Source: Edolisoma coerulescens
Taxonomy: Eukaryota; Chordata; Aves; Passeriformes; Campephagidae
Length of the DNA stretch: 64,000 nucleotides
Direction of reading: 5' to 3'
NCBI GenBank assembly: GCA_013397115.1
Contig: VWZW01006289.1
Location: forward strand, 1,233,586 to 1,297,585
Shown here: positions 1 to 12,730 of the stretch, piece after piece
Numbering within the stretch: position 1 is the first letter of the stretch
How the letters are laid out: the number at the start of each line of letters is the position of its first letter
Made by a program: the position numbers and the translations under genes
The notes under the pieces: generated by a model
Databases searched by the model: none
What the model saw: only the letters and a program-made list of their open reading frames with translations
What the model was told of the DNA's origin: nothing

Positions 1-440
1 TTATTTAACTGTATGTAAGAGCTGGGTGTTCTCTTTACACTGAACAACCAGTTTCAAGTAAGCTAATCTGCTGCTTAGTTTATGGGCTGGTGCCTTCCAG
101 TCGCTGCCGCTGTATCTGGCTGATAAAAGCCCTGTTATCATCTGGGATGTTATCTGAAAGGCAATACAAGCCTTTGATAGGCCTCTAGGAAACTCCGAGG
201 GAAAAAAATCTGATTTTGAGATCCCAGACTTTGGGAGCTTTTCTCAAAATGTGAATGGAAATGGGATTCTGCCTCTTGTATTCCTGTTTCCCATACAAAC
301 ATTTTACATCCTAAGCCTCACAATCCAGACTTCAAGAGCTGTATGTTTGTCTGTTATGGGGAAGGATCCCTGTTCTTGTTTCCCTAGGCTCTAAAATGTC
401 ACAGAAAGCTTCAATCAACAAGCAGGATAAAAGCTCTTAC
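1..440 (-). other. RIPOR2: RIPOR2 intron 3 (5' part)
   Basis: This is intron directly downstream, on the minus strand, of RIPOR2 exon 3. It opens with the donor GTAAGA at 440-435. The next exon should encode the continuation that reads roughly EYLEVHQ in human RIPOR2; I could not find it here, so it probably lies beyond the left edge. No repeat or other gene was recognised. Confidence 0.75.
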
Positions 441-596
441 TCCAGGCCACTCTTCAGGGCTCGGTAGACCTCTTCCATCCTTTTAGGCTGGGGTTCTTTG
501 GGCGTGGTGCTGTTCTTATGGCCCAAATTATGCATTTTCTTCACCTTTGCTTGGGGCTTCTTGAGCGCAGAGGAATTTTCAATAAAGGAGTTACAC
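441..596 (-). CDS. RIPOR2: RIPOR2 coding exon 3 (partial gene)
   Basis: Internal coding exon of RIPOR2 (FAM65B), a RHOA/RHOC-binding protein that restrains Rho activity. It acts in cell polarisation, in filopodia and at the base of hair-cell stereocilia. The minus strand reads one G completing an Arg codon, then 51 codons, then GA. The peptide starts CNSFIENSSALKKPQ, contains KKMHNLGHKNST and ends EEVYRALKSGL. This matches human RIPOR2 residues about 35-85 as I remember them, with a few substitutions. The acceptor is TTTTGCAG at 597-604 and the donor is A|GTAAGA at 441/440. The exon leads into the N-terminal helical (PL48/BAR-like) domain. The Ser in CNSF corresponds to human Ser37, in a basic RxxS setting of the kind bound by 14-3-3 proteins. 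The paralogues RIPOR1 and RIPOR3 fit clearly less well. Confidence 0.95.
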
Positions 597-1732
597 CTGC
601 AAAATGAACATCAAAGAGGAAGAAATCCCTATAAATCACAGAAATCTCAAAGGAGTGTAGCTTGAAGAAATCTTCTGATATTATCTCTGCTAGCAAAAAT
701 GAATCTGCCTCTGTGCCTGCCAGTTAAAGGACTGCATTTCTTTACAGGTTAAGAATTTGAACAGCCTGGGATATGTGCTTCCCAAGACACAAATGCTTGT
801 CTGGAAATGCAAGGCTAAGTCTGAGGCTCATCAGACATTACTGTCTTATACCATGCCAGTCCTAACTCACATTAGAGAGCCCATGAGAGGGCTGAGCTAT
901 ATCCAGGTGCTAAAAAGAAAGGGGAGCCCAGATAATTTCAGGTATAAAGCCTGCAGCTCCTAAAGAAGATTGGGATTTGGTTAAAAGTGTTTCTGGAGAA
1001 CAGTATCACACCACTAGTCTTGAGTACGGAGTGTATGGCAAAGCGAGGGCAGTTGTCCTGGATACAGGTGCCTCCTTGGTGACTTTTTGGGGGACAGGTC
1101 AGCATCGAACAACCATCACTAACTTGGGCTGACAATGGGAGGCAACCCTTTGCCTGCTGTTCCTCCTCAATTGCTAACTGGTGGGCTGGCACTGGGAGAC
1201 TACACAAGTTAAAATCAGTTGTAAAGTAGCCTCTGGGAGCAACAGGGACTGGATGACTTGGGCATGCCTGACTCAAAGCCCTGTCTAGCTAAAGGGAATT
1301 GCATGGAAAGGATCTGCAGCCAAGCTCAGGGAAACGGCTTTGTTTTGAATTCGAAGCAGTGCAGCAATGAGAAAACTGTCTTTTAGGTAGCAGTGGTCTT
1401 AAACTGGGGGTGATGGGAAGTGTATCATGTTCCTGCACATTTCACACGTTGAAAAGATCACTGCATAACTTAAAATGATTCTCTGAAATTCTCTCACAGC
1501 TCTGAGGCATGTGAGGAAGCCCTGCATTAATGTGGGAGAGGCAACAGGCAGAGGGTAACAGCTTAGTTATACAAACAATATACAGAGACATTTTAGCCTA
1601 GGACACTGTATTTGGCAGAGAGTCAGAGAGAAAGAAGTCCTCTCTCACCTCCTTTCCTCCTTCATCCCCTAGAGCTCAGGACTACCTTACAGCCTGATTT
1701 TGAAATTCCCCTTAGAGAGCAAGGGCACTTGC
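597..1732 (-). other. RIPOR2: RIPOR2 intron 2, GC-AG type
   Basis: This 1,136-base intron separates exons 2 and 3. Its donor on the minus strand is GCAAGT (1732-1727) rather than GT, and its acceptor is TTTTGCAG next to 596. The phase (two bases left over from exon 2, one G from exon 3) rebuilds the Arg codon AGG. No repeat was recognised. Open frames inside it, such as one at 938-1276, show no family features. Confidence 0.85.
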
Positions 1733-1733
1733 C
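1727..1733 (-). promoter_or_regulatory. RIPOR2: Non-canonical GC splice donor of RIPOR2 exon 2
   Basis: The exon ends CCAG and the intron begins GCAAGT. Only this cut keeps the known RIPOR2 frame (QERRS-R-CNSF). The remaining donor positions match the U1 snRNA consensus fully, as is typical of functional GC-AG introns. The nearest GT, four bases further into the intron, would add GCAA and break the frame. Confidence 0.85.
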
Positions 1734-1859
1734 TGGACCTTCTTTCCTGAAGCCCGCTGAAGCCAGCGAAGGACTGGCTTCTAATAATCCCATTAGGACC
1801 TCCTGGGGAGAATGAATGTGATCCTATTGACATGATTTCAGGGAGCCTCGGAGATATTC
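1733..1859 (-). CDS. RIPOR2: RIPOR2 exon 2 with the usual start codon
   Basis: The canonical N-terminus of RIPOR2. The ATG is at 1833-1831 and 33 codons plus two bases run to 1733. The peptide is MSIGSHSFSPGGPNG, then IIRSQSFAGFSGLQERRS; I recall human beginning MLVGSQSFSPGGPNG. Serines equivalent to human Ser9 and Ser21 are kept, and Ser21 sits in an RSQS motif resembling a 14-3-3 site. The acceptor is strong: a pyrimidine tract ending TTTTTCAG at 1867-1860. The 26 exon bases before the ATG also stay open in frame (GA, then codons for ISPRLPEI). A phase-1 upstream exon could therefore extend the protein. Positions 1834-1859 are 5' UTR if the usual ATG is used and coding in extended isoforms. 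Confidence 0.93.
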
Positions 1860-4800
1860 CTGAAAAACAACAGAAAGCACGTCAGTGACGATGGAGTTAC
1901 AGTAAGAGGCAGGCGGTGAGGCTGGACAGCCTGGTGTCCATCAGTGACATTAAGGGGTACCTGAACCCCACGAGGGGCTGCAAGCCAGGGCAGAAATCTG
2001 TTTGCATTGCCAAATCATCCCCACTCAAAACCAAAACGGACCTATTTTAACTTCTGACTTACAGCCCAGGATCTACTGAAAATGTACCAGAGACACAAAG
2101 AGGGTCTGGATGTGGGACTAGAAACCAGATACCTCAGTGTGATGATCCCAATGCCACCCCCAATTTCTGCCATGCCTGGCATGCTTCAACCCCAGCCCCA
2201 GTGTCCCCATCTGTCCTGGAAATTATTATGGGAGTGTGCAGAGCTCTTAGGGAGGCGCTCACCATCACTACGAAGGGTGATTATACAGAATAATAGTTTT
2301 TAAAAGGATTGATACATCATGAACGCCCTGCAGCTCCCCTTTGATCCCTGCTCCCATGGCTGTTCAGCCCAGGGGCTGCTGAGAAGAAAGACGCGGCGGC
2401 TGTATGTGCAGCCATGACATGCCATGATGAGAGAGGGATGCTCTCCACCGTGAAGAGAGAGGAGTAAACAAGCTCCAGGCACTGTATGCTCTGCATTTCA
2501 TGTGTCCGGGGGGGCCTCAGCAGGGAGGAAGCCCTTGCCCTCTGTGTGCTCATTTCCAATGCCCAGCTTGGCATCTGCACCAAACTAGGATGATTTCAAT
2601 CCATCCACAAATAAATAGCAAAGAAGTGCTACGGTTCACAGCAGCTCCAATCTGCTGCCACAAGGGAAAAGGGGGATGCCTTTATCTTCCTCTTCTCCTT
2701 AATCCACTGTTTTTCTTGTATCTGCCCTCGGCAGACAATTAAAGTGATTTTTCTGCTGCCTTGGTTTTGTGCTGCTCTGGCAAGAGGAATGGCCTCACAG
2801 ATCTGTGAGGAGCACCATGGCCAACACAGGCCAGGCAGCAGGGCAGGGAGCAGGAGGGAAACAAGGATGCTGGAGAAGAAGGTGCTGGTCAGCGGGTGCT
2901 GCCAGACACAGGCTCCCCCATCCTGCAGGACTCATCCTCTCCGCGCCTCCCATCCATCCTGGGATGTCAGCTCAGCTGATGACACCGCTGTGCTCTGAAA
3001 TGAACTGAGAAACTAGGCCAGCTTAAAAATAACCTGACAGGAGATGAAAAAGAGGGGTTTTAACAGGTTTTTTCCATCTATTTTAAAAGCTGGACCCAGC
3101 CTGCCCCATGCCCCCAGTTCATTTCACTCCAATAGGTGGGCTGAGGGATGAGCTTGGTAATGAAGCGGGATGGTATGGCAAGGGCTGGAGCTGATGTTCT
3201 ATGAAACTCTGACCTACAGGGCTGAGGGGGTGACAGCAAGTCAAACCACCCTCTCATCCCCGCAGATGAGGAATGACTGCAAGTGCCCAAAAAAGCAGCC
3301 ATTTGTGAAAGCCAGAGATCTACACTATGAGCCTTCACAACTGAACATATTTATTAATGATAAGCACCAGAGCTACATGGTGCTTGCATGGCAAACATTC
3401 ACTGCAGAAAGCAAATACATGGGGAAACATTGTGCACTGCTCAGTTATATTTAATTTGTCGCGTTAAGCTGGGCAAATACCCTTTGAGGTGGCAGTAGGT
3501 GCCACGGCAAGCTACTGCTTCTCTGTCGAGGGGACTGCATTGCCTAAGGAGCTGCTTTGTCAGGAATATTTCTGCAAGACCTCTGCCAGAAACACTTCTT
3601 CCAGTCACAGCATTGCCAGTACTACTGCTAATGAGACATTTTCTCTATTGCACAACCCAACCAGAGCACATCTTTCTGATTTGGAAGCAAGGGCTGCCCC
3701 CCTGACAGAACAGCCTCAGAGATACCACATGGGGTGCAGTCAAGGACAGTTTTCTCCTCTGCTGTGGTCAGCAGGTAATGGTATTTCACCATTCACCATT
3801 CGTGTCCCCGGCCTAGCCCACATGCAGCCCATCCAGCTCAGGGCTCAGAGAGTTTAACCACAGCAAGGATAAACCCCTGGGACAGAGGAGTTGCTCTCGG
3901 GCAGACCAGGACCATGAGCACCTGAACTGGGCAGAAACCTACGGTCAGGGGAGAGGCTCAGGAACAGGGATAAACATGCTCCAGCCACAGCTGGAGGTAA
4001 TTGAGTCTTTGGTCAATGAGAGCCTAAATTTGGCTCTGTACTCACCCCTAGCTGCATAAGGCTCTCTGCACACCACTGCAGGGCTGAGCTCTGCTTAGGC
4101 TTGCTGATACCTGGCACAGCACTCACCAGAAGATATTTTGCAGCTTCCAGGGTCAAACTTCACATCCCTGTAGATGGTACAGAGTTTCCCTGTGCCAGCT
4201 GATGCCTAACAGTTCAAACTCCACAGAGAGCCACCTCCTGAGAGACAGAGCAGAAACCACCCGACCACAGCACTCTGGGGGTCTGAAGCGCAGCAACTTC
4301 CCTTTGGGTTTGCAAATAACCTTGAGACAATTAGGCTGCAATCTGCATGCTCCCATACAAGGATTTGCATTAAAAATCGGGTCCAGAGTGCCAAGGAGCA
4401 GAAAATCCCTTGCAAGTGTTCAGCACTTGCATCGCTTGACAGGATGATTAACACACACTCTGACAACATCTGGAGACCTACAAAAAGCTAAACGACACTG
4501 ACAGAGGCGATTTAGCTGCATAAACATCAACCATTCCTTAAAAAATCAGTGAGATAAAACAAAACTTGAAGTTGGGTGCTAATCACAACCACAATTGGCT
4601 ATGAAAAAAATACGGACTTGAGATTCAAAACTGTGGTGAAAATGCTAGCATGTTCTGCGTCACGAGTCTTCTCTATTAATGTGAACAGAACATGAATGGC
4701 TTTCACTCTGAACAGAATCTTAGTGTCCAAATGTGACTGTGCAGAAACACTGGAGCTGTTTTGGTTTTCTTTTCCTTTGGGCAAACTTAAAAAATAAATA

Positions 4801-7800
4801 ATCTTGGAAAAGGAATGTACTTATTTATTTTCTTTATTTTGCTCAAGCACTCAGATGGCTTTGAAAGGCTTTAGTAGCTAAGACTTTCCTCAAGATACCA
4901 GAAAAAATGTGCAAGAAGTGCAATTGAAATGCAAATTGAAGACCTGCCTGGAGCTACTTTTGCTTTGCTCCTGTATAAAATGGCCAGAACTCAGAGCCCA
5001 GATAGGCTTGTGGCCTCTCCCTATATATTATATATAATCTTGGTGAATAATGTATGTTTAATTTCTGTACCGAAGAAAACTGAGATAAAAGGAGGTAACA
5101 GAGTCGGAACTGGTGAAATCTCCCAGTTCTGTTCTTTTCCATTGGTCATGTTAGAGGTTGACTCTATTGTACAAGCACAATCTGTTCTTAAGATTTAAAC
5201 TAATATTGCTGACATCTCAGGTACTTCCAACCAACCTCAGAAAACTGCAAACCCTGCATCAGCCCCTTGGCCCAGATTCAGGGACAATGGCTGCATATGG
5301 GGCACTGCATCAATGGATTATTTATGACACCTACATCTCGCAAATACACTTTGAACGATGAGTATGTCACATTGTTGTGATATCCTTTGTTGAGAGGGGT
5401 TTATTTTCCTGCCTCTTAAAGCATTCACAGGTCTTTGTGCTATCAACTACATAAACCTACCTCTGAATTTAATAACACAGTTGTATCCTGATGATACGCA
5501 TGGATGTAGCTGCTAGTATAATTTCAGTAAGGCTCAGCAATGAGGACTCACCCATATCTCTTACTGACCTGATGGGTATCCCCACAGCTGAACAATGCTA
5601 AGGGGATTCTGGTGCTATGCCAAGGTAGTGATCAAGTTTCTAAGTCTACATTTAGCAGTTATGTGATATAATGCTACTGTCTTCTACATGCAGTGTGAAT
5701 TTTGCTCTCAATATAATGCAAGTTGCACATCTAAAATGAGATTAAATGCTTTTGTGATTTGAGAGATCCACTTCAACCGTGGATATAATGGTTATCCTTA
5801 CACTTTTAAATCTATATAGTTAATGAACCAGGGATGTTTCATTTTAAAAAGACACCAGTCTCCTTACCACTAATATAAGCACGCCCTGTGCAGAAGTATA
5901 ATTAATGTAATTAGTACTGCCCATGCTAAGTGCACAGCAGTTGAATGATGAGCCCATGAGTGAGTCAAGGGATAAGGTGAAATCCTATCAGTACTCCTCT
6001 GCCCTATTCGCTGACAGCTTGCAGCAGAGAATGGCAGATAATTGATGATGTCTCTGTCCCCAGGGAAATAAAAGTCCCCTCTCACAGCTCTCCTTTCAGC
6101 CTGGAAAGGGGGAAACAGCTGAGCCTGAGCTAATGAGTGGGGAAGGGACCATCACTTCCAGAGGGCTGCCCTCTCTTCATCACCCTCAGCACAGACCTCT
6201 GCCTCCCACGATGCCAAAATATTTGATAAACAGTGTGGACTTTGATCCAAGAGGGGAAATTCAGGCAGAAATGTATTTGCTAAATCTAGTCTGACTTGCA
6301 CAGGCCTTTTTTCTTTGCTTCTTTTTAGAGATGGTATTTTTTGCTCACCACATGATGAGGGGAAGTTGGTTTTGCTAGACATGTACTAGCAACCATGTAA
6401 AGCTGGAATATAATGGTGATGATGCTCTGGATTCCTCCAGTTCTGTCCTTGTAGCAGCTACAGTTATGGCTCCAGATCTAGAATTGCTGTAAGGTGTAAG
6501 GGAGCTGTCTGCAGCTAAGGCTTCGAGGACACTTTGGGATTATGTATAATCGCTGATTAAATGGGAATGTGGGGTAGGACTGAGTGACTGAAAGCATCCT
6601 CGATAATCCTTTTTTTCTATATTATTTTCTTGCGTGACACATGGTTCAAGGTCTGTTCTGGATCTAAGGAGAGGTAATCCCTACAGTGAAATGGTTTGTA
6701 TGCTGATTCTTTTGTTGATCTGTGGTGGTCTGCAGGCTGTCTGTTCAAATTTAAGGGATAATTTTTGAGGTTAAGGTGAGCTGAGGGGGCCCACTTACTA
6801 ATGTGAGTGGATGGCTGCAGAAGTCAACTGACTCTGTTTGGCATACTAGGAACATTTCTTACCTGCAAACCTGGGGTATGTCTGACAAATGAGCTGGTAT
6901 CTTTGTGAGTAAAGAGAGAAAAAAAACATGTTCCTCCCTCATCTATGCCAAGGTCTATGTTCTGCTTATTGGGCTGGCTGGCCTACAAAGGTAAAATCTT
7001 TTAAATGCAATAAGATGACATTTAGGACCATGCATCTCTCTGAAAAAAAACCGCAATAAAGGAAGGAACTGATTATGCCCTAAAAGTCATGTCCTCCTCC
7101 CACACAGCCAATTCTTTCTGCTTTGCACTCATAAGCCCAAAGAGCTCAATGCAATTCTAAACTTCCACAGGCTCAGTTCAGCGGCAAGCTCATTCAGTGA
7201 ACCTTCAGCTCATGTTGCTTGCTTTTGTAGCCTAAAGTCTAGTAATTTTTATTTTCCAACTTCTTCCTTCTGATTTAGTTGAATCACCTTGGCAATACAA
7301 GGTCAGCATGGCCAGTAGCCCAAATAAGCACCTGGAATTTATGATTTCCATGTTCCCTAGGCTCCTAGAAGGTACAGAGGTATGCATCTTGGATGAGAAT
7401 GTAGACATCCTTTTGCGTTTTTAATATAATAATTTGACAATGATATGTGGCTAAGAGTGCTCAGGAGCATTTTAAAAACTTTCACAAGAAATTTAATTCT
7501 TGCACAAGAGTTTTTACACTTTCAGGACAAAAACTCTTAGGCATGAGTGAGCAGGCTCATAATTTCTGTATGTGTCATAAACATTTCTGTGGGGTGGGGG
7601 TCTCCTGGAAGCACCTGTAGAAAGGTGTCTTCTGCTGGTCCTTCAGTTACACAAATTACAACCTTCCTGGCACATTTTACGCTCCCAGTGATTGGGCTGC
7701 TCCTTCCTTGTGCAGGGCAGCATTTCCTAGAGTTGTACAGAAATGTGAGCTCCATCTGAAGAACTATTCTTGGTTGCCAGAATAAAATCATGTGCATTTG

Positions 7801-10800
7801 TTCCACCAAAGTCCAAGGCTTAGAGATATTCCTAAATAGTAGCATACGGCTACACTGACAAGCACGCTTCCCAAGCCTACATCAGCCGGTGAAAGGCCAG
7901 CAGATCCCTGAGCTTCAGACGTTAATTTTAGCATACAGCAAGAGCCACGTGGGCTCACCCGCACGGCTGCAGAGAGCAGTGCTGCACAGAGAAGGAGCTG
8001 TAGCTGAGATAGAGCCCTCTCCTTCAAATGGGAAATGCAGGAGCACACGGGACACGCTTGGGTGGGCAGCAAAGCCATTGGCAGCCACAGCACAAGGAGA
8101 ACACTTCTACCCCATCTCTTGCAGCAACAAAAATCCTAGTGTAGCCCACTGCAGCTCACCCTGCTCTTGCTGAGGTGGATCTCTTCCCCCATCATGGACA
8201 ACCAAGCCTCGGCACTGATTACCCAGCAGGATCTCTCTGAAGGCTTCTGCGCACTTCTCACTGACAACTTTATGCCCATGAGGGACACCTACAGTGATTC
8301 TTTTATTAGGTGTATTTCAATACCTTCAATTTGGGTGGATTCAGTTTTTACAATTCACAAAGAAATGTTTATGAAACTGATGCATCTTTTATAGGTCTTA
8401 AGCCCACAGCTGGGAGCTTTACTTTTTCATGCAGAAATCCCCGCAAGTGAGCACAAGGTGCCATTACCTGTTTCTAATAAAGGAAAATGTAGTATTTCAG
8501 TACTGAATTTCAGCTTTTGTTTCAAATAGTATCAAGCCTTAGGAAAAAGATTAATAGCAAAGCTTGTACTTTATGGTCTCATTTCTGTAAGAACATTTTA
8601 AATGTTGCATATAAGGGCATTTTCAATTCAAATGCTACAGTATTTGCTAGCTCATCACTAGACACGCTGAGCAGAAATACAAATTGTCTACCATCTGGAA
8701 CAGCCCGTGTTGTTTGTTCTGCTCCTCCTACCCAAACTAGATGATGCACATAAACCAAAAAGCAATAGTAACAGTAAGAAAAAAGCTAACAATCCAGATC
8801 AAGAGCAAAATGGTAAAGTATATATGGCTATAAATGCATAGGACTTGATAGCTGATGCTCCCACTGCAATACAGCTCCATAAATTCAGTAAGTCATCTCT
8901 CACTCCAAAGTCAGTGTGAGGACTTTTCATTTCGTCTTTTATTTTTATTGTAAAACATGCCTTTGGCTCTAATTCTCATCACCTCACTAGAACACAGAAA
9001 TAAGAGTTGGCAGTGGCTAAGGTGAAAGCAGCACCCATTTTGTCTCATACCACAGCTAGCTTTCTTCCTCCCGTTTTTGCAGCTCCTCCTTCACCAGAGC
9101 TCTGAGTCCATGCCCCATTTCCCTATTTTTGTTGCCAGGGAGCCTCTGCTTAACCTCCCCTCAGAGAAAGACCTACACTGCTTCTTTCCCTTGGTATAGC
9201 TAAAACCTAAGGAGAGGGAAATGCAAATGAGTTATTTCACTGTAATAAACCCAAGGAAAATAAATTTGATCCTAAATGGCTCTGCACACGACAGATGGGT
9301 TCATGGCAGCTGACCTCCTTTTTTTTTTTCAGTTCCAACATTTATTTCACACTGCTGGCTGGGGCGAGCATGCGCAGGAGCCCACGTGGAGCCCTCCCTA
9401 ATCTTGCTCCATACAGCATTAGAGACACAGGGCAATCATATTCAGCCGGCATTAGCATAAATAAGCAAAATTTGGTCTACAACTGTACATTTGAGCGTGG
9501 CTGAGGGATCAGAATCTGACCATATAATTACATTTGACATTCATTCATTTCAAACCCACCCCAGTATGCAGAATTGTCTTTGATTACAAGTCATCTCCAA
9601 TTCTACTCATCACTGATAATTCTTTATGTCAATGTAAGATTTAATTAAAAGCGAAGTCCCACTGCCATTCAAGTGCCGGCAAATAATCTAAAGGAAAAGC
9701 ACTTCTGAAACCCAACTGAGAACAATCCTCTCATGCTTTAAATCCACCTTGCACAAAATCCCTAACGAGCGGTTCAGCGCAAGTGGCCTGAGCATGCAAT
9801 TAATGACACCATCATTTTGGCAGCACTGCACGGTAATAAAGGTGCAAGACTTCGGGCTGCTCTGTTATCTATCCCTGCATTAGGAGATACACTACTAGGA
9901 GCAATCTTGTGAGCAGTAGTAAGACTAGCAGGATGCAAAACAGGTTGTGGGAACTCCTCCATCCAGGAGCAGCCCAGCTACTTCTCTACCTCTTTTGGCA
10001 TATGCCTGGTTGACCACACATGTTGGGTGGAATTTTAATTTCTCAACACAGAACACAAAAAGTGACCAACTTACTGCCCACTTTAGCAAGCACTAGCATT
10101 AGGGGAGGCCTAGGAACCCATGAGTGCTGTGAGTGGTCTCCCTTGACCCTTACTGACCAACACTAACATCTGGGCAAGCCCAGGAGTAACATCTGAGCAC
10201 AAGTGGGGTAAGACAGCCCTGATGTCAATAGATGCAACTCCAGTGGGAGTCCTCTGGCAAAATCCACGATGAATCTGAGCAGTGACCTAAATTTGCACAT
10301 CAAGTGTAAGCAGCAGAGTGGCTTCACTTTCTCAGACTGTGCAAAGAATGAACATAAAAATCTTCTCTGTGACAGGAGAAAAAAGCAGTGACCACCAAAA
10401 TTGTCCTTGAGAACTCCGATTTCTTTAATTACTTAGCACCAATATTTTTGCTGCTTACAACCCTCATTTAATGCAGATGGTAGCACCATGGGCAAGGACA
10501 GCAAGCTGAGGATATCATTTCTCTGCATCATGCAGGATGGTTTGGGTAACCAGTGGGCTGCTCTAGAGATTATTTGTTTTGCCTCAGCCAAGACAGACAA
10601 ACTAGCTGTTCTCGGTATCCACTCCAGGTACGCTCTAATATAAGCATGAGTGAGCTAAATTAAACAAGTAAGACAGGCTTTTCATCCCTGAAAGGAAAGT
10701 AAAACATCATTGCTGTCAAATCCTTTCAGCCACTAATGAGATACAAATGCTTTGCTGCTCCTCTTTAAATACATGGGATTAGGGTGACTTAAAACTCCGT

Positions 10801-11715
10801 GGATGTTTATATGATTGTTCTATTTACAGGAGTGTCGTAATGGCACACTGCTCACTAAAATACTGTTGAAGATACACCGTTACATGTCCTAGGATAGAAG
10901 ATCTTTAAAGCTGGATGTTCTTCTCCCAGACATGAGCACTGCAGAAACAGATTTATTTAATCTTTTTGACACCTTATGAGTGTGGCCACTTGAAGAGCAT
11001 TGCCATAAAAGTCCTGTGGTACTTCATTTACAGTTGGCTATAGCATCTGGCTGAAGCTCTCTTCCAGTACATCAAGTAGCTGAACACTGTCCATGCACAC
11101 CCAAGAGAGGCTGTGTGCTCTGATGCAACTCGCTTGGCTTCAGTTAATTTTCAAATTCAAAACTTCAATCTTCTTACATATATGACTTTTAGGAATTTTA
11201 CTTAAAGTTATGGCAAAGTTTAGTATTCTCTTGGCTACAATATTTTAAGCTTTAAAAATCTCCTGAAGGCATAGGATACAAGAGTACATATTTAATACCA
11301 CCAAACAGCCTAAACTTCTCCCAAAACACCACCATCTTCTCTGGTCAGGATCACTAAAGGATCTGTAAGCAGCATCCGAAAGAGGACAAAGGGGTAAGGG
11401 TCTGTGCTAGGGTTCCTCTTGGAAAAAATTGTTAGTAACACTGGTGCTGGAAAAAGAGGTCTGATGACCAATGGAGCAGCTGAGCAAAATAAAAAAGGTA
11501 ATTGCTATGTGCAGACTGCCAGAAGACACAGCTATCCCAGCCCCATCCCACACTGTTATCTTATACCAGGCATTCAAAAGCAAAAGCAGGACAGCTTTAT
11601 AGACACACAAGTGTTTACAGGAACCACTTGAAAAAATATCTACAGTTTTATGGAGACCTGCTCTCCTTACCACCACTTTCTGAAACCACATTTCATTTCA
11701 ACACTCTTCAAGACG
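1860..11715 (-). other. RIPOR2: RIPOR2 intron 1, exon-2-proximal part
   Basis: About 10 kb of non-coding DNA between exon 2 and the candidate first exons. I recognise no CR1, LTR or other mobile element here. Open frames up to about 120 codons occur on both strands, but none shows a family motif or convincing flanking splice sites. Local points of note, a tiny exon-like segment near 6.87-6.91 kb and a homeobox-site-like stretch at 9.5-9.68 kb, are listed separately. Confidence 0.7.
9505..9685. promoter_or_regulatory. Possible conserved non-coding element
   Basis: AT-rich, non-repetitive stretch with several homeodomain-type cores (ATAATTACATTT, TTTAATTAAAA, GATTACAAG) and ATTCATTCATTT. It has no open frame of note. 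The composition resembles conserved intronic enhancers, but conservation cannot be judged from one genome. Confidence 0.2.
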
Positions 11716-11717
11716 AC

Positions 11718-12356
11718 TCAACACTGCACACTTGGAGACCCAGAAAGTCAACAGTATTCTGGGCTGCATCAAGAGCGACATGGGCAGCAGAGTGAGGGAC
11801 ACGGTGCTGCCCCTCTGCTCTGCTCTGGTGAGACTTCACATCAAGTACCGTGTCCATGTCTGGGGCCCTCAGCACAGGAAAGACATGGACATGTTGGAGT
11901 GAGTCCCAAGGGGGGCCACAGGACAATCAGAGGGATGGAGCACCTCTGCTACAAAGACAGGCTGTTGGGAGAGTTGGGGTTGTTCAGCTGGAGAAGAGAA
12001 GGCTCCAGAGAGGCTTGATTGTAGCCTTTCAATACTTGAAGGGGGCTTGTAAGAAAGATGGGGTCAAACTTCTTAGCAGGCCCTGTAGTGACAGGACAAG
12101 GGGCAATCCTTTATAACTAAAAGAGGGTAAGTTTAGATATAAGGAAGAAATTCTTTACAACGAGGGTGTTGAAACACTGGATCACCTGCAACAGAGCAGC
12201 TGCAGATGCTCCATTCCTGGAAACATTTGAGGTTGACAGGAGGACTGTGAGCAAACCTGGTCTAATGAAGGTGCCCACAATGGAGGCAGGGTTGGAACGA
12301 GATGGCCCTTAAAGGTCCCTTCCAACCCAAACCATTCTACAACTCTGAGTTTCTCA
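11718..12356 (+). mobile_element. CR1 LINE, 5'-truncated 3' portion
   Basis: CR1 non-LTR retrotransposon fragment on the plus strand, antisense to RIPOR2. It contains typical stretches: ATTCTGGGCTGCATCAAGAG, CTGCCCCTCTGCTCTGCTCT, GGGGTTGTTCAGCTGGAGAA, ATAAGGAAGAAATTCTTTAC and the end GGTCCCTTCCAACCCAAACC. It lies in the far 3' part of the element and codes for nothing intact. It ends near CATTCTACAACTCTGAG, a decayed form of the terminal ATTCTATG repeats. From 12,016 on it is duplicated downstream, see the assembly artefact. Confidence 0.93.
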
Positions 12357-12487
12357 GTACAGAAAAGCTGTTCTCTCTTGACTCTGCAAGGGCTTTCTGC
12401 TCCTTGGGGCAAAGGAGGTTCCGCTGAACAGTCATTGGCACAGTTCTGGTTTGGGCCAGGTAGGGCTTTCTTACATGACTACCGTGN

Positions 12488-12725
12488 AGGGTAAGTTTAG
12501 ACTAGATATAAGGAAGAAATTCTTTACAACGAGGGTGTTGAAACACTGGATCACCTACAACAGAGCAGCTGCAGATGCTCCATTCCTGGAAACATTTGAG
12601 GTTGACAGGAGGACTGTGAGCAAACCTGGTCTAATGAAGGTGCCCACAATGGAGGCAGGGTTGGAACGAGATGGCCCTTAAAGGTCCCTTCCAACCCAAA
12701 CCATTCTACAACTCTGAGTTTCTCA
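12488..12725 (+). mobile_element. CR1 3' end, middle copy
   Basis: Second copy of the CR1 3' end within the N-bounded block. It differs from the outer copies by a 5-base insertion after GTTTAG and a G-to-A change, so it may be the other allele. It has the same terminal GGTCCCTTCCAACCCAAACC. Confidence 0.85.
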
Positions 12726-12730
12726 GTACN

